33,482 bases of DNA, taken from positions 1 to 33,482 of the forward strand of contig JBMNOU010000017.1 in the NCBI GenBank assembly GCA_050943215.1. Reading direction: 5' to 3'. How positions within the stretch are numbered: position 1 is the stretch's first letter; the number at the start of each line of letters is the position of its first letter. Below, one piece after another: positions 1 to 8,003 of the stretch. This DNA comes from JBMNOU01 sp050943215. Lineage in GTDB: Bacteria; Bacillota; Clostridia; Christensenellales; SZUA-584. The notes below the pieces were generated by a model. That model had not been told where the DNA came from and searched no databases. It saw only the letters and a list, made by a program, of their open reading frames with translations. A program made the translations under genes and the position numbers.

Positions 1-313
1 CTCGTTTTGCCGGGTACTCCTGTACCCGATAGCCCTGTATACCCTTGATTTAGATATAATTAACTCTTACTGTATGCCCAGCATTTTGTAGTGCTTAAAA
101 GTTTCCTCTTATGCTTCTCTTAGAATTATGCTGTCAAACAGGTTTTTTGGCATATTGGTAATCTGTTAGCCACTCCTGCCGCATGTAGCAAAACACCGGA
201 AACCTTATATTTAATGTTTTTAATAAGTTTATTCATTTGTTAAATAGGTATCAAGACCACGCACTCACATGCCTAACGTTAATACCACTTTCTTATATTA
301 ATCATCCGTTAGT
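1..313. other. Gene-poor left edge downstream of mgtA
   Basis: No confident gene is seen here. Positions 11-28 hold a perfect 7-bp inverted repeat (CGGGTAC, loop TCCT, GTACCCG) without a T-run on either side, so it is not a convincing terminator. On the minus strand, positions 236-126 encode a 36-residue ORF that begins MNKLIKNIKYK, has a hydrophobic middle and two cysteines near the C-terminus. It has no recognisable ribosome binding site. Its general shape loosely recalls small secreted signal peptides, but I cannot assign it and it may be chance. Confidence 0.4.
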
Positions 314-3040
314 TTATAGCCACTCACCATACCTTCTGATGTAAACTTTTTTAAGCAGAGTAACCAGTATCATATAGCATGCAATTGTTAAGGCCAGCCA
401 TGCAAAGTATACTATCGGCAATGCCGCAAGACCAATAGCTGTGCCCAATGGTGTGAATGGGATTATCGTTAGAATCGCGATACCCGTGAAGGTCAAAGCA
501 ATGACGGGCAGGGACGCCCTACTTTGAATAAATGGAATTTTTGGCGTACGAATCATATGAATCACCAAAGTCTGACTCCACATGGATTCAACAAACCATC
601 CTGCCTGGAATAAGGCAATAAAATGGTCCTGTATTGCAGAGTTGGTGATATGGTGAAAAAGCTGGCCTCCCGTTATTGAGGGGCAGATAATAAAGTACAT
701 AAGCAGATACGTAGTGATGTCAAATACTGAACTCGTCGGTCCAATCCAAATCATAAATTTACTGATGGAGGAAGCATCCCACCTCCTTGGAGTCATGAGG
801 TACTCATTATCTACATTGTCCCATGGAATTGCTGTGCAGGAGATGTCATATATCAGATTAAGTAAAATTAGGTGGATGGACGCCATCGGTAGAAAAGGCA
901 AAAACGCACTTGCAACAAGCACCGAGAACATATTACCAAAATTGGAGCTGGCAGTCATCTTAATATACTTAATCATGTTGGCATAGGTTTTTCTGCCCTC
1001 AATGATACCGTCTTCTAATACCATCAGATCCTTTTCAAGCAGAATAACATGGGCCGATTCCTTTGCAATATCGACAGCAGTATCCACTGAAATGCCGACA
1101 TCAGAGGCTTTCATTGCAGTAGCGTCATTGATCCCGTCACCCATATATCCGACCACATGGCCGTTTTCTCTTAGGATTGACACAATCGTTGCCTTCTGCT
1201 GCGGTGAAAGCTTCGCAAAAACATTGGTGGACTCAACAGCTTTTTTCAATTTCTCTTCCGTCATATGATCAATATCCGAACCAAGCAGCAGATTATCAAC
1301 TTTCAAGCCTACCTGCTTGCAGATACAGCGAGTTACACGATCATTGTCACCGGTAAGAATTTTTACTGCAACACCATGCTCGTTTAGCGTTTTGATTGCT
1401 GCAGCGGTTGTCTCTTTAGGCGGATCAAGGAAAGCAAGGTATCCTATCAATACCATTTCCGCTTCATCCGCTACGGAAAATGCGCCAACCGGCGACGGAT
1501 TGGTTTTCTGCGCCACGGCGATCACACGCATGCCCTCGTCATTAAGACGATCGACAGTTGACAGAATTTCCTCTTTGATTGTATCGGTGAGCGATTCTAC
1601 TTTGCCTTTGTATTCAGCATAATTGCTGATAGAAAGCATTTCCTCAACCGCACCCTTTGTGATCATCTGTGTTTTCCCGTTTTTATCTGAAACCACAACA
1701 CTCATGCGGCGGCGCTCAAAGTCAAAAGGGATTTCATCCACCTTGATATAGTTGGTAGATAGACCTTGAAGAGTAGCTTCCTTTGCACTTTCATTTTCCA
1801 TCCGATCAATAATTGATATATCCATTAAATTTTTTAGCCCGGTCTGGTAATAGCTATTGAGGAAAGCGTGACGAAGCACACGAACATCTTCATTGCCATG
1901 TACATCTAGGTGATACTCCAACACGACCTTATCCTGCGTCAGCGTTCCTGTTTTATCGGTACACAGCACATCCATAGAGCCAAGATTTTGAATAGCATTT
2001 AAATTTTTGATTATAGTCTTTTTTCTGGACATTGCCACCGCGCCTTTTGCAAGACAGGTAGTAACAATCATTGGAAGCATTTCCGGCGTCAAACCCACCG
2101 CGACAGAAATTGCAAACAGCAAAGCTCCCGGCCAGTCGCCTTTTGTAAAGCCGTTGATAAACAGTACCACAGGTACCATTACCAGCATAAAACGAATGAG
2201 TATCCAAGAAACAGAGTTTACGCCTTTTTCGAAACTTGTTGGAATAGGTTTGGCTGTTAACCCCTTTGCAATAGCGCCAAAAAGTGTGTCATCACCTGTT
2301 GCAACAACTACACAGGTTGCAGAACCGCTGATAACGGTACTGCCCATAAAGGCAAGGTTATGATATTCGGTTATTGAATCGTATTCACCTTGTTTTACAA
2401 TGTCCGCAATTTTCTCAACAGATTCACTTTCGCCTGTTAGGGTGGCTTGGCTGACAAACAAGTCTTTTGCCTTGAGGATGCGCACATCGGCAGGTACAAT
2501 ATCTCCAGCTGCCAGATAAACAATATCACCTACTACTACATCCTCAAGTAGGATTTCCTCTCTGCCGTTTTCCTGCCTTTCTACGGCAGTCGTGGTTTTA
2601 ACCATCTCACTTAGACGTCCCGCGGCATTACCACTGCGGGTTTCCTGGACAAAACGGAGGAGTCCGCTGATCATCACCATTGTCAGAATAATGATAACTG
2701 TTACCGGGTTTTTTTCTCCTACTTCAGCCAAAAGTATATCGGTCACAAATGATACAAGGGCAAGAACAAAAAGAATTGCGGTAAACGGATTGACAAAAGC
2801 CTCAAAAATCCTCTTTATTAAAGATTTCTTTTTGCCGTGGGTAATCTTGTTTCTGCCGTAGAGGTCACGCATTTCCTCTACCATATCCTCGCTAAGTCCT
2901 TTTATAGAAGTGTTTAGTTCGATTAGCACTACATCGGTTTCCCTAGCTGAGGTTTCATAAAATCTTCTATCTGTGTTATTAGTCCATGTTATATTCGCCG
3001 CGATCTGTAATGCGGTCATTTTTTTGTTTACCTTCTTCAT
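314..3040 (-). CDS. mgtA: Magnesium-translocating P-type ATPase (MgtA/MgtB family)
   Basis: A 908-residue P-type ATPase of the type IIIB magnesium-import group, which uses ATP hydrolysis to bring Mg2+ across the cytoplasmic membrane. Visible signatures are the actuator-domain TGES loop, the phosphorylation motif DKTGTLT near residue 360, the hinge GDGINDATAMKASDVG near residue 650, and hydrophobic segments in the order expected of a ten-helix pump: a pair near residues 85-130, a pair near 280-320, and a cluster in the last 230 residues. Length matches the family. The start ATG follows AAAGGAGG at a normal distance. A small perfect palindrome (CGGCAAATTGCCG, 3066-3078) lies just upstream of the ribosome binding site. 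The gene is monocistronic here, and its leader carries an M-box riboswitch with terminator, so expression should rise when Mg2+ is scarce. mgtA and mgtB are not distinguishable by eye. Confidence 0.95.
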   Translation of the reverse strand: MKKVNKKMTALQIAANITWTNNTDRRFYETSARETDVVLIELNTSIKGLSEDMVEEMRDLYGRNKITHGKKKSLIKRIFEAFVNPFTAILFVLALVSFVTDILLAEVGEKNPVTVIIILTMVMISGLLRFVQETRSGNAAGRLSEMVKTTTAVERQENGREEILLEDVVVGDIVYLAAGDIVPADVRILKAKDLFVSQATLTGESESVEKIADIVKQGEYDSITEYHNLAFMGSTVISGSATCVVVATGDDTLFGAIAKGLTAKPIPTSFEKGVNSVSWILIRFMLVMVPVVLFINGFTKGDWPGALLFAISVAVGLTPEMLPMIVTTCLAKGAVAMSRKKTIIKNLNAIQNLGSMDVLCTDKTGTLTQDKVVLEYHLDVHGNEDVRVLRHAFLNSYYQTGLKNLMDISIIDRMENESAKEATLQGLSTNYIKVDEIPFDFERRRMSVVVSDKNGKTQMITKGAVEEMLSISNYAEYKGKVESLTDTIKEEILSTVDRLNDEGMRVIAVAQKTNPSPVGAFSVADEAEMVLIGYLAFLDPPKETTAAAIKTLNEHGVAVKILTGDNDRVTRCICKQVGLKVDNLLLGSDIDHMTEEKLKKAVESTNVFAKLSPQQKATIVSILRENGHVVGYMGDGINDATAMKASDVGISVDTAVDIAKESAHVILLEKDLMVLEDGIIEGRKTYANMIKYIKMTASSNFGNMFSVLVASAFLPFLPMASIHLILLNLIYDISCTAIPWDNVDNEYLMTPRRWDASSISKFMIWIGPTSSVFDITTYLLMYFIICPSITGGQLFHHITNSAIQDHFIALFQAGWFVESMWSQTLVIHMIRTPKIPFIQSRASLPVIALTFTGIAILTIIPFTPLGTAIGLAALPIVYFAWLALTIACYMILVTLLKKVYIRRYGEWL

Positions 3041-3128
3041 AGGTCCATACCTCCTTTTTTATTCTCGGCAAATTGCCGGATAATAATGTGGAAGCAAGAC
3101 ATAAACCGAAGGACAAAGCCTTATTCCA

Positions 3129-3245
3129 TCAACTTAGAGCAGAAGAATAGACATATGGAATAGCTATGCAATCATCTATTAAGCTGCAATTTCGACTTCG
3201 ACTTCGTCCGTCCGGATTTATGCCGCTACTACTTCCGCTGTCCAT
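3129..3245 (-). CDS. 38-residue ORF in the mgtA leader
   Basis: A 38-codon ORF lies between the riboswitch terminator and mgtA. It starts at ATG 3245, six bases after a strong GGAGGTG ribosome binding site, and stops at TGA 3129-3131, 88 bases before the mgtA start. The product begins MDSGSSSGINPDGRSRSRN and ends in an aliphatic and aromatic stretch (IAIPYVYSSALS). A short in-phase repeat (CGAAGT CGAAGT CGA) encodes the RSRSR segment. I do not recognise the product. It would be transcribed only when the M-box allows read-through, so it is either a leader peptide or a small protein co-expressed with the Mg2+ pump. The good ribosome binding site argues for translation; the absence of known homology in my memory keeps confidence moderate. 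Confidence 0.45.
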   Translation of the reverse strand: MDSGSSSGINPDGRSRSRNCSLIDDCIAIPYVYSSALS

Positions 3246-3303
3246 TCTTCTCACCTCCGAAAATTCATAATATTTATGTAAACCCTCAAAAGGAATTTAT
3301 ATT

Positions 3304-3340
3304 AAAAACCCTTGCCATAGAGTTGAACAATGGCGAGGGT
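3304..3340 (-). terminator. Intrinsic terminator of the mgtA leader (M-box expression platform)
   Basis: On the minus strand ACCCTCGCCAT (3340-3330) pairs with ATGGCAAGGGT (3318-3308) around an 11-base loop, with one G-A mismatch, and is followed by TTTTT. It lies 65 bases downstream of the M-box aptamer and upstream of the coding region, the usual position for a riboswitch-controlled attenuator. Confidence 0.85.
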
Positions 3341-3404
3341 CATATTTTCTTTATTAAATACGCCCAAAGCAACATTTACTAAAGCATATTCAATAAAATA
3401 TTAA

Positions 3405-3585
3405 AAAAAGCCGATCTCCATCGTTCAAGCTTTAGCATCACAGGGCACGGTGAGAGTTCACCTTTGAAATTGCATTAGTCTATGCCTTGAGTTCGACATA
3501 AACTGCTAACCTTCTTATAGTGTCTCCACTATTCAGCGGCAGCAATCCGTATCCCTGTGGTAGCCGCACCTACCGATAATATTAA
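3405..3585 (-). promoter_or_regulatory. M-box (ykoK leader) magnesium riboswitch
   Basis: Read on the minus strand, the segment shows the hallmark blocks of the M-box in order: GGTAGGTGCGGCTACC near the 5' end, GATACGGATTGCTGCCGC, a GGAGACACT segment, AAGGTTAGC, a CAATTTCAAAGGTGAACTC block, and the 3' block GTGCCCTGTGATGCTAAAGC. M-box RNAs bind several Mg2+ ions and compact into a form that favours a downstream terminator. Here it sits between a near-consensus promoter and an intrinsic terminator ahead of mgtA, which fits Mg2+-dependent attenuation. The boundaries are approximate. Confidence 0.92.
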
Positions 3586-3594
3586 TTCCTTTAT

Positions 3595-3624
3595 ATTATA
3601 TGTCCAGCATTAAAAATTTGTCAA
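3595..3624 (-). promoter_or_regulatory. SigmaA-type promoter of the M-box/mgtA transcript
   Basis: The minus strand shows TTGACA (3624-3619), an 18-base spacer and TATAAT (3600-3595): both hexamers are perfect consensus. Transcription would start about 10 bases before the first conserved block of the M-box. Confidence 0.85.
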
Positions 3625-3776
3625 CCGTTTCTCCGTTATTTAGCATTTATGCCCAGTAATTATAGCATAGCGTTTTATCTGCTAAGGGTGCAGCTGTCCT
3701 AATTGTAGCTCCCGTAAAAAGGGTAAAATATCCGCAAGCAAATGTGATAATCGGTATAATACAACAATAATTATAA
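3625..3776. other. Intergenic spacer, nothing recognised
   Basis: An AT-rich stretch between the mgtA promoter and the next ORF. It contains a TATAAT at 3755-3760 on the plus strand that could be a -10 box for the following region, but no good -35 hexamer precedes it. No RNA gene or repeat was recognised. Confidence 0.4.
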
Positions 3777-3989
3777 TTTACAGCAAGTACAAACGCACAA
3801 AAGTGCCCCTCTGTTCCATCATTATTAAAAAAGTTGAAGTATGTTCAGCCAATGCGCTGGCTGTTTCAGTCAAAATACCTTTCCACGTCCTACTCCGATA
3901 AACACTATATGGTATGTTCCAAAGAGGGCTATGATGTTTTTCTCTATTTCTATACAGGAGAACACACAGGACGCTATGAAATTTTATAA
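3777..3989 (+). pseudogene. Possible gene remnant or small ORF of unknown function
   Basis: An open frame of 70 codons without a clear start or ribosome binding site; the candidate starts are TTG 3834 and ATG 3852. From ATG 3852 it encodes 45 residues (beginning MRWLFQSKYLSTSY, ending EHTGRYEIL) with many aromatic residues and a soluble-protein-like composition, unlike random AT-rich translation. It reads like the C-terminal part of a protein whose beginning has been lost. It lies 97 bases upstream of the frameshifted radical SAM gene in the same orientation. I do not recognise the family, and it may be non-coding. Confidence 0.25.
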
Positions 3990-4086
3990 AAAAGTTAGCA
4001 AGTTCTCGAATTATCATGCAATATATATTATAATTGGTATATGTTGTTACTTTAGCCAGAGAAAATATCAGAAACGAGGAAATAAG

Positions 4087-5164
4087 ATGAACCATGGCAT
4101 ACAGCTGTTTAACCAATCTATAGCTGATTTACTCATCAAAAACAAACGATATCTTTTAAAGCGGCCGGCATATATAAACACCTTTATAAGGATATCCTCC
4201 AAATTAGAAAAGCAAGCCCAAATCCGAGATAATTATCTTAGAAATGAAGATATTGTCGTCCCCCCCCGTATTGATCATAAGCGTCACCAACGATTGCAAC
4301 TTGTCTTGCAAGGGGTGTTATGCATGCAGTCAGCACCGCGATAAATCCGATGAAATGGACATTCTAGAAATATCACGGATTACGGATGAAGCGATCGCGC
4401 TCGGCGTTGCTGTCATTCTGATTGCAGGTGGCGAGCCGTTAATGAAAAAAGGTATACTCGACCTCCCCAAAGAGCATCCGGATACGCTGTTTGTATTGTT
4501 TACCAACGGTCTGCTTCTTGGTGCCGCCGAAAAAGATAGTGCAAAAAATGTTGTTCCTATTATTAGCATAGAGGGCGGCCGCGCTACAACAGACAAGAGG
4601 CGTGGTGAGGGCATGTTTGATGCCGTGATGGCCGTTATGGATCGCCTCGACAAAAGAGGCAGACTGTTTGGAGCATCCATCACACTGACAAGTAGCAACT
4701 ATGATGAAATAATCAAATCGGATTACCTTGATAAACTCGAATCAAAAGGCTGTAGAACAGTTTTTCTGATCGAATATGTGCCCTTTCAAGACGATTTCTC
4801 GCTATGCCTTACTGATGCGCAGAAAAAGGATCTACGCCTTTCTGAAGACGCGCTTGTCAAGAAGTATAATATGCTGATTGTATCGCTTCCCGGGGATGAG
4901 GAGCGTTATGGCGGTTGCCTGGCTTCGGGCAGGGGATTTGTACATATTAGCTCGACCGGATCGCTAGAGGCCTGTCCGTTCGCACCTTATTCCGATATAA
5001 ACGTTAAAAATATGCCCCTGAAAGAAGCCTTAAAATCAAAATTGCTCCGGCAAATACGCAACAACCATCACTTGCTGAAAGAGAGCCGCGGCGGATGCGC
5101 GCTCATTGAAAACAAAGGCTGGATTAAAACGCTTACCATAACAGAAAACCAAAACTCTAAATAG
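4087..5164 (+). pseudogene. Radical SAM protein of unknown function, frameshifted in a C8 tract
   Basis: Two overlapping frames together make one radical SAM protein of about 358 residues. The first frame starts at ATG 4087 behind a GAGGA site and gives about 60 residues with helical character (MNHGIQLFNQ onward, ending NEDIVVPP). It then reaches eight consecutive C (4260-4267). Continuity resumes one base out of phase with VLIISVTND followed by the iron-sulfur motif CNLSCKGC (CX3CX2C), an AGGEPL motif and a C-terminal cysteine-bearing region (GGCLASGRGF, EACPFAPYSD, GGCAL). Seven C would restore a single frame. The enzyme would use a [4Fe-4S] cluster and S-adenosylmethionine; its substrate is unknown. 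The break may be real loss of function, slippage-based switching or a sequencing error. An internal ATG at 4244 would give an N-terminally shortened 306-residue protein retaining the core. Confidence 0.8.
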
Positions 5165-5225
5165 ATTTAGAGATTAATAGAGCATTAGCATTAAGTCAGT
5201 AAAAAGATATAGGCAACAGTAGAAA

Positions 5226-5546
5226 CTATTTCGAAATCGCTTTGTCTAAGATATCCTCGTAATATTTTTTCGGTCTTAAACCAACGGTACTATCAATCAC
5301 TTTGCCATCTTTAATTACGAACACACTCGGAATACTCATAACGCCAAATTGTTCAGCCAGAGCACTTTGTTCGTCTATGTTAACCTTACCAATAATGGCA
5401 GTTCCTTCGTATTTCTGACTGAGCTGATCGATTGACGGTGCAAGCATTCTGCATGGTGCGCACCATGCAGCCCAAAAATCTAAAAGCACTGGTTTATTAG
5501 AACTAATAGCTTCTTTAATATTGTCTATTGTGATGTTTTTTGCCAT
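5226..5546 (-). CDS. trxA: Thioredoxin
   Basis: A 106-residue thioredoxin, a small cytoplasmic dithiol reductant. It has the FWAAWCAPC active site (Cys29 and Cys32) and the conserved cis-proline in SIPSVFV (Pro73), with normal length and fold order. The active site is CAPC rather than the usual CGPC. The start at 5546 is preferred because AAAGGATG lies just upstream; the longer reading to 5597 would run back over the promoter. The gene is monocistronic, convergent with the radical SAM gene and divergent from the lipoprotein gene at 5746. No thioredoxin reductase is nearby. Confidence 0.93.
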   Translation of the reverse strand: MAKNITIDNIKEAISSNKPVLLDFWAAWCAPCRMLAPSIDQLSQKYEGTAIIGKVNIDEQSALAEQFGVMSIPSVFVIKDGKVIDSTVGLRPKKYYEDILDKAISK

Positions 5547-5568
5547 AATAAACATCCTTTCTTTGCAG

Positions 5569-5597
5569 ATATTATCTATATATTTGTCTTCTGCCAA
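5569..5597 (-). promoter_or_regulatory. Promoter of the thioredoxin gene
   Basis: The minus strand has TTGGCA (5597-5592), a 17-base spacer and TATTAT-class -10 TAATAT (5574-5569), placed about 20 bases upstream of the preferred thioredoxin start codon region. Confidence 0.55.
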
Positions 5598-5687
5598 AAA
5601 AAGAACTCGACATAATGCTTATGGACGAATGCATTAAATACATATGTATGAAACAGTAGCTCTCTATGCGGTCCCCTAAAATTTTAT

Positions 5688-5716
5688 TTGCGAATCAAAT
5701 GCTTTGTGTGTATAAT
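5688..5716 (+). promoter_or_regulatory. Promoter of the small lipoprotein gene
   Basis: TTGCGA (5688-5693), a 17-base spacer and a perfect TATAAT (5711-5716), 29 bases before the ATG at 5746. The resulting leader is short, about 20 bases. Confidence 0.65.
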
Positions 5717-5745
5717 TATGGTATAAACCATTATTTAGGCAGATA

Positions 5746-6042
5746 ATGAAAAAGCTTGTTATCTTCGTTTTTTCGATACTGGTACTTTTTGCCTCATGCA
5801 CGCCGGATATTATGAGCACCGGCGGCGTTGTAGTGCGCGGAACGGCAGAAAAACCGACGGATATAACAGAGTGTTATCCGGAAGAAGAAATCGTTTATGT
5901 CACTAAAAGCGGCACCAAATATCATAAAGAAGGCTGTACATATCTCTCCTCTTCAAAAATACCGATGTCTCTTGACCAGGCAGTTGAACAAGGCAACGAG
6001 CCTTGCAGCAAATGCTTTTGCGTACCAAATACTGATGATTAG
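5746..6042 (+). CDS. Small lipoprotein with an Ada-like Cys/His metal-binding motif
   Basis: A 98-residue protein with a lipoprotein signal peptide: basic MKK, hydrophobic core, and FAS-Cys18 as lipobox, so it should be anchored outside the membrane. The C-terminal half (residues about 50-92) carries YVTKSGTKYHKEGCTYL followed by PCSKC, giving a His60/Cys64/Cys87/Cys90 set. This pattern is the small zinc-ribbon-like module often found at the ends of secreted nucleases and competence-related proteins; its role there is not well defined. No enzyme domain is present. A good promoter precedes it, but the ribosome binding site is weak. It is convergent with typA. A function in metal or DNA binding outside the cell is speculative. 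Confidence 0.8.
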   Translation: MKKLVIFVFSILVLFASCTPDIMSTGGVVVRGTAEKPTDITECYPEEEIVYVTKSGTKYHKEGCTYLSSSKIPMSLDQAVEQGNEPCSKCFCVPNTDD

Positions 6043-6106
6043 TTTTGATATTCTTAAATAAAAAAGAACCCCTCTTTACCCGTTTTTCATCTTTTTATAA
6101 AATTCA

Positions 6107-7915
6107 TTATTTTTGCGCCTTAGCCCTATCCGATTTACCAAGGATGGCCTTTCTTAAACGGATGCTGATAGGGGAAACTTCTACAAGTTCGTCATCAGCG
6201 ATAAATTCAAGCGACTGCTCGAGGCTAAGCAACGTCGGCGGCGTCAGCTTCAATGCTTCGTCTGATCCGGATGCGCGCGTGTTTGTCAGCTGTTTCTTCT
6301 TGCAGACATTTATCACGATATCTTCCTGCCGGGCGTTTTCCCCGACGATCATCCCTTCATAAACGCTGACGCCCGGGCCGATAAATAGTCTTCCCCTCTC
6401 CTGTGCATTAAAAAGCCCGTATGCAGTGCTCTCGCCTCTCTCATGAGCGATTATTGACCCTCTCTGGCGCTCGGGGATATCGCCCGCATACGGCTCGTAC
6501 CCGCAGAAAATATGGTTCATGATACCGTTGCCTTTCGTATCCGTCATAAACTCGTTTCTGTATCCGATCAGACCTCTTGCGGGTATCTTAAATTCAAGCT
6601 GCGTATCTCCTAGCTCTGTATTCATATTCACTATAACGGCTTTTCTTGCATTTAGTTTGTCTATGACAACACCCGCATACTCTCCAGGCACATCAATCAT
6701 CAGCAGCTCAAAAGGTTCTTCTATTATCCCGTTAGCCTCTTTTAATATCACACGTGGTCTTGATACCGAGAATTCGTACCCTTCCCTTCTCATTATTTCG
6801 ATCAATATCGAGAGGTGCAGCTCTCCCCTGCCCGACACCTTGAAGGCATCGGTCGAATCCGTTTCCTCTACCCGCAGGCCAACGTTGGTATCGAGTTCGC
6901 GCCACAATCTATCCCTTATGTTGCGTGATGTAACATGCTTTCCTTCCATACCCGCAAACGGGCTGTTGTTGACAATGAAGTTCATCGAAATAGTCGGTTC
7001 ATCGATTTTGACAAACGGCAGCGGCGCAATGCATTCGGGATCGCAGACCGTCTCTCCAATATTGACGTCGGGTATGCCCGCGATAGCCACGATATCCCCC
7101 AACCGTGCGCTCTCCGCTTCACGCCGTTTCAAGCCCGAAAATTCAAAAAGCCTTGTTATCCTTACATTTTGTATTGTACCGTCGGATTTGCATAGCATCG
7201 CAGGCATTCCTCTTTTTACGATGCCCCGCCCTACTCGTCCAATACCTATCCGCCCGATATAATCGTCATAATCGATATTTGATATCAGCAGCTGAAGCCT
7301 GCCGTTTATTTCTCCCTCTGGCGCGGGCACGTATTTAATGATTGCGTCAAACAACACAGAGATATCGTTTCCCCTCCCGTCTTTCTGAAGCGATGCCTTA
7401 CCCTCTTTTGCTGATGCATATATAACGGGAAAGTTAAGCTGGTCTTCACTGGCTCCAAGTTCTATAAACAGATCGATTACGCCATCCATAACATGCTCAG
7501 GCCGTGCTCCCGGCCTGTCCACCTTGTTGATAACGACCATCACATGTTTTTTAAGCGCAAGCGCCTTTTTCAGTACAAAACGTGTCTGCGGCATACACCC
7601 TTCGAATGCGTCCACAAGCAAGAGCACGCCGTCCACCATCGTCAGCACTCGTTCCACCTCTCCGCCGAAATCTGCGTGGCCCGGAGTGTCTACGATATTG
7701 ATTTTTATTCCCTTGTATTCAACGGAAGTGTTTTTGGCCAATATCGTAATTCCTCTTTCCTGTTCGAGCTCTTCGGAATCCATGACCCTTTCACGTACCG
7801 CTTCGTTTTTCCTAAAAATCCCCGATTGCCTCAGCATCTGATCGACCAGCGTTGTCTTACCGTGGTCAACATGAGCGACAATCGCAATATTCCTGATACT
7901 TTCCTGTTTTTGCAT
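6107..7915 (-). CDS. typA: Ribosome-associated GTPase TypA/BipA
   Basis: A 602-residue translational GTPase of the elongation-factor superfamily, acting at the ribosome during assembly and under stress such as cold. Motifs in order: G1 AHVDHGKT (residues 14-21), RGITI switch I, DTPGHADF (G3), NKVD (G4) and SAKEG (G5), followed by EF-G-like domains III and V and the TypA-specific C-terminal domain (GPGVSVYEGMIVGENAR). Length matches the family, about 605-615. I chose ATG 7915, with GAGG upstream, because a longer reading to 8017 would overlap the preceding gene and adds a non-family N-terminus. It is transcribed in the same direction as the amidase-domain gene 88 bases upstream. Confidence 0.96.
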   Translation of the reverse strand: MQKQESIRNIAIVAHVDHGKTTLVDQMLRQSGIFRKNEAVRERVMDSEELEQERGITILAKNTSVEYKGIKINIVDTPGHADFGGEVERVLTMVDGVLLLVDAFEGCMPQTRFVLKKALALKKHVMVVINKVDRPGARPEHVMDGVIDLFIELGASEDQLNFPVIYASAKEGKASLQKDGRGNDISVLFDAIIKYVPAPEGEINGRLQLLISNIDYDDYIGRIGIGRVGRGIVKRGMPAMLCKSDGTIQNVRITRLFEFSGLKRREAESARLGDIVAIAGIPDVNIGETVCDPECIAPLPFVKIDEPTISMNFIVNNSPFAGMEGKHVTSRNIRDRLWRELDTNVGLRVEETDSTDAFKVSGRGELHLSILIEIMRREGYEFSVSRPRVILKEANGIIEEPFELLMIDVPGEYAGVVIDKLNARKAVIVNMNTELGDTQLEFKIPARGLIGYRNEFMTDTKGNGIMNHIFCGYEPYAGDIPERQRGSIIAHERGESTAYGLFNAQERGRLFIGPGVSVYEGMIVGENARQEDIVINVCKKKQLTNTRASGSDEALKLTPPTLLSLEQSLEFIADDELVEVSPISIRLRKAILGKSDRAKAQK

Positions 7916-8003
7916 ATAAACCTCAGTCTTATTATTTTGCCGTTCCTGATTATAAGCTTTTATCAATAGGAATACAAGGGTCCATACAAAATACCATTCT
8001 ACG

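Noticed and set aside
11..28. Perfect 7-bp hairpin as terminator of mgtA
   Set aside because: No T-run follows on either strand and it lies about 290 bases past the stop codon.
3841..4086. Upstream extension of the first half of the radical SAM gene
   Set aside because: Residues before ATG 4087 do not look like the family, and a GAGGA site lies just before 4087; another frame in the same stretch looks more protein-like.
6519..7262. 247-codon open frame antisense to typA
   Set aside because: Shadow of typA; Ser/Pro-rich translation typical of an antisense frame and no ribosome binding site.
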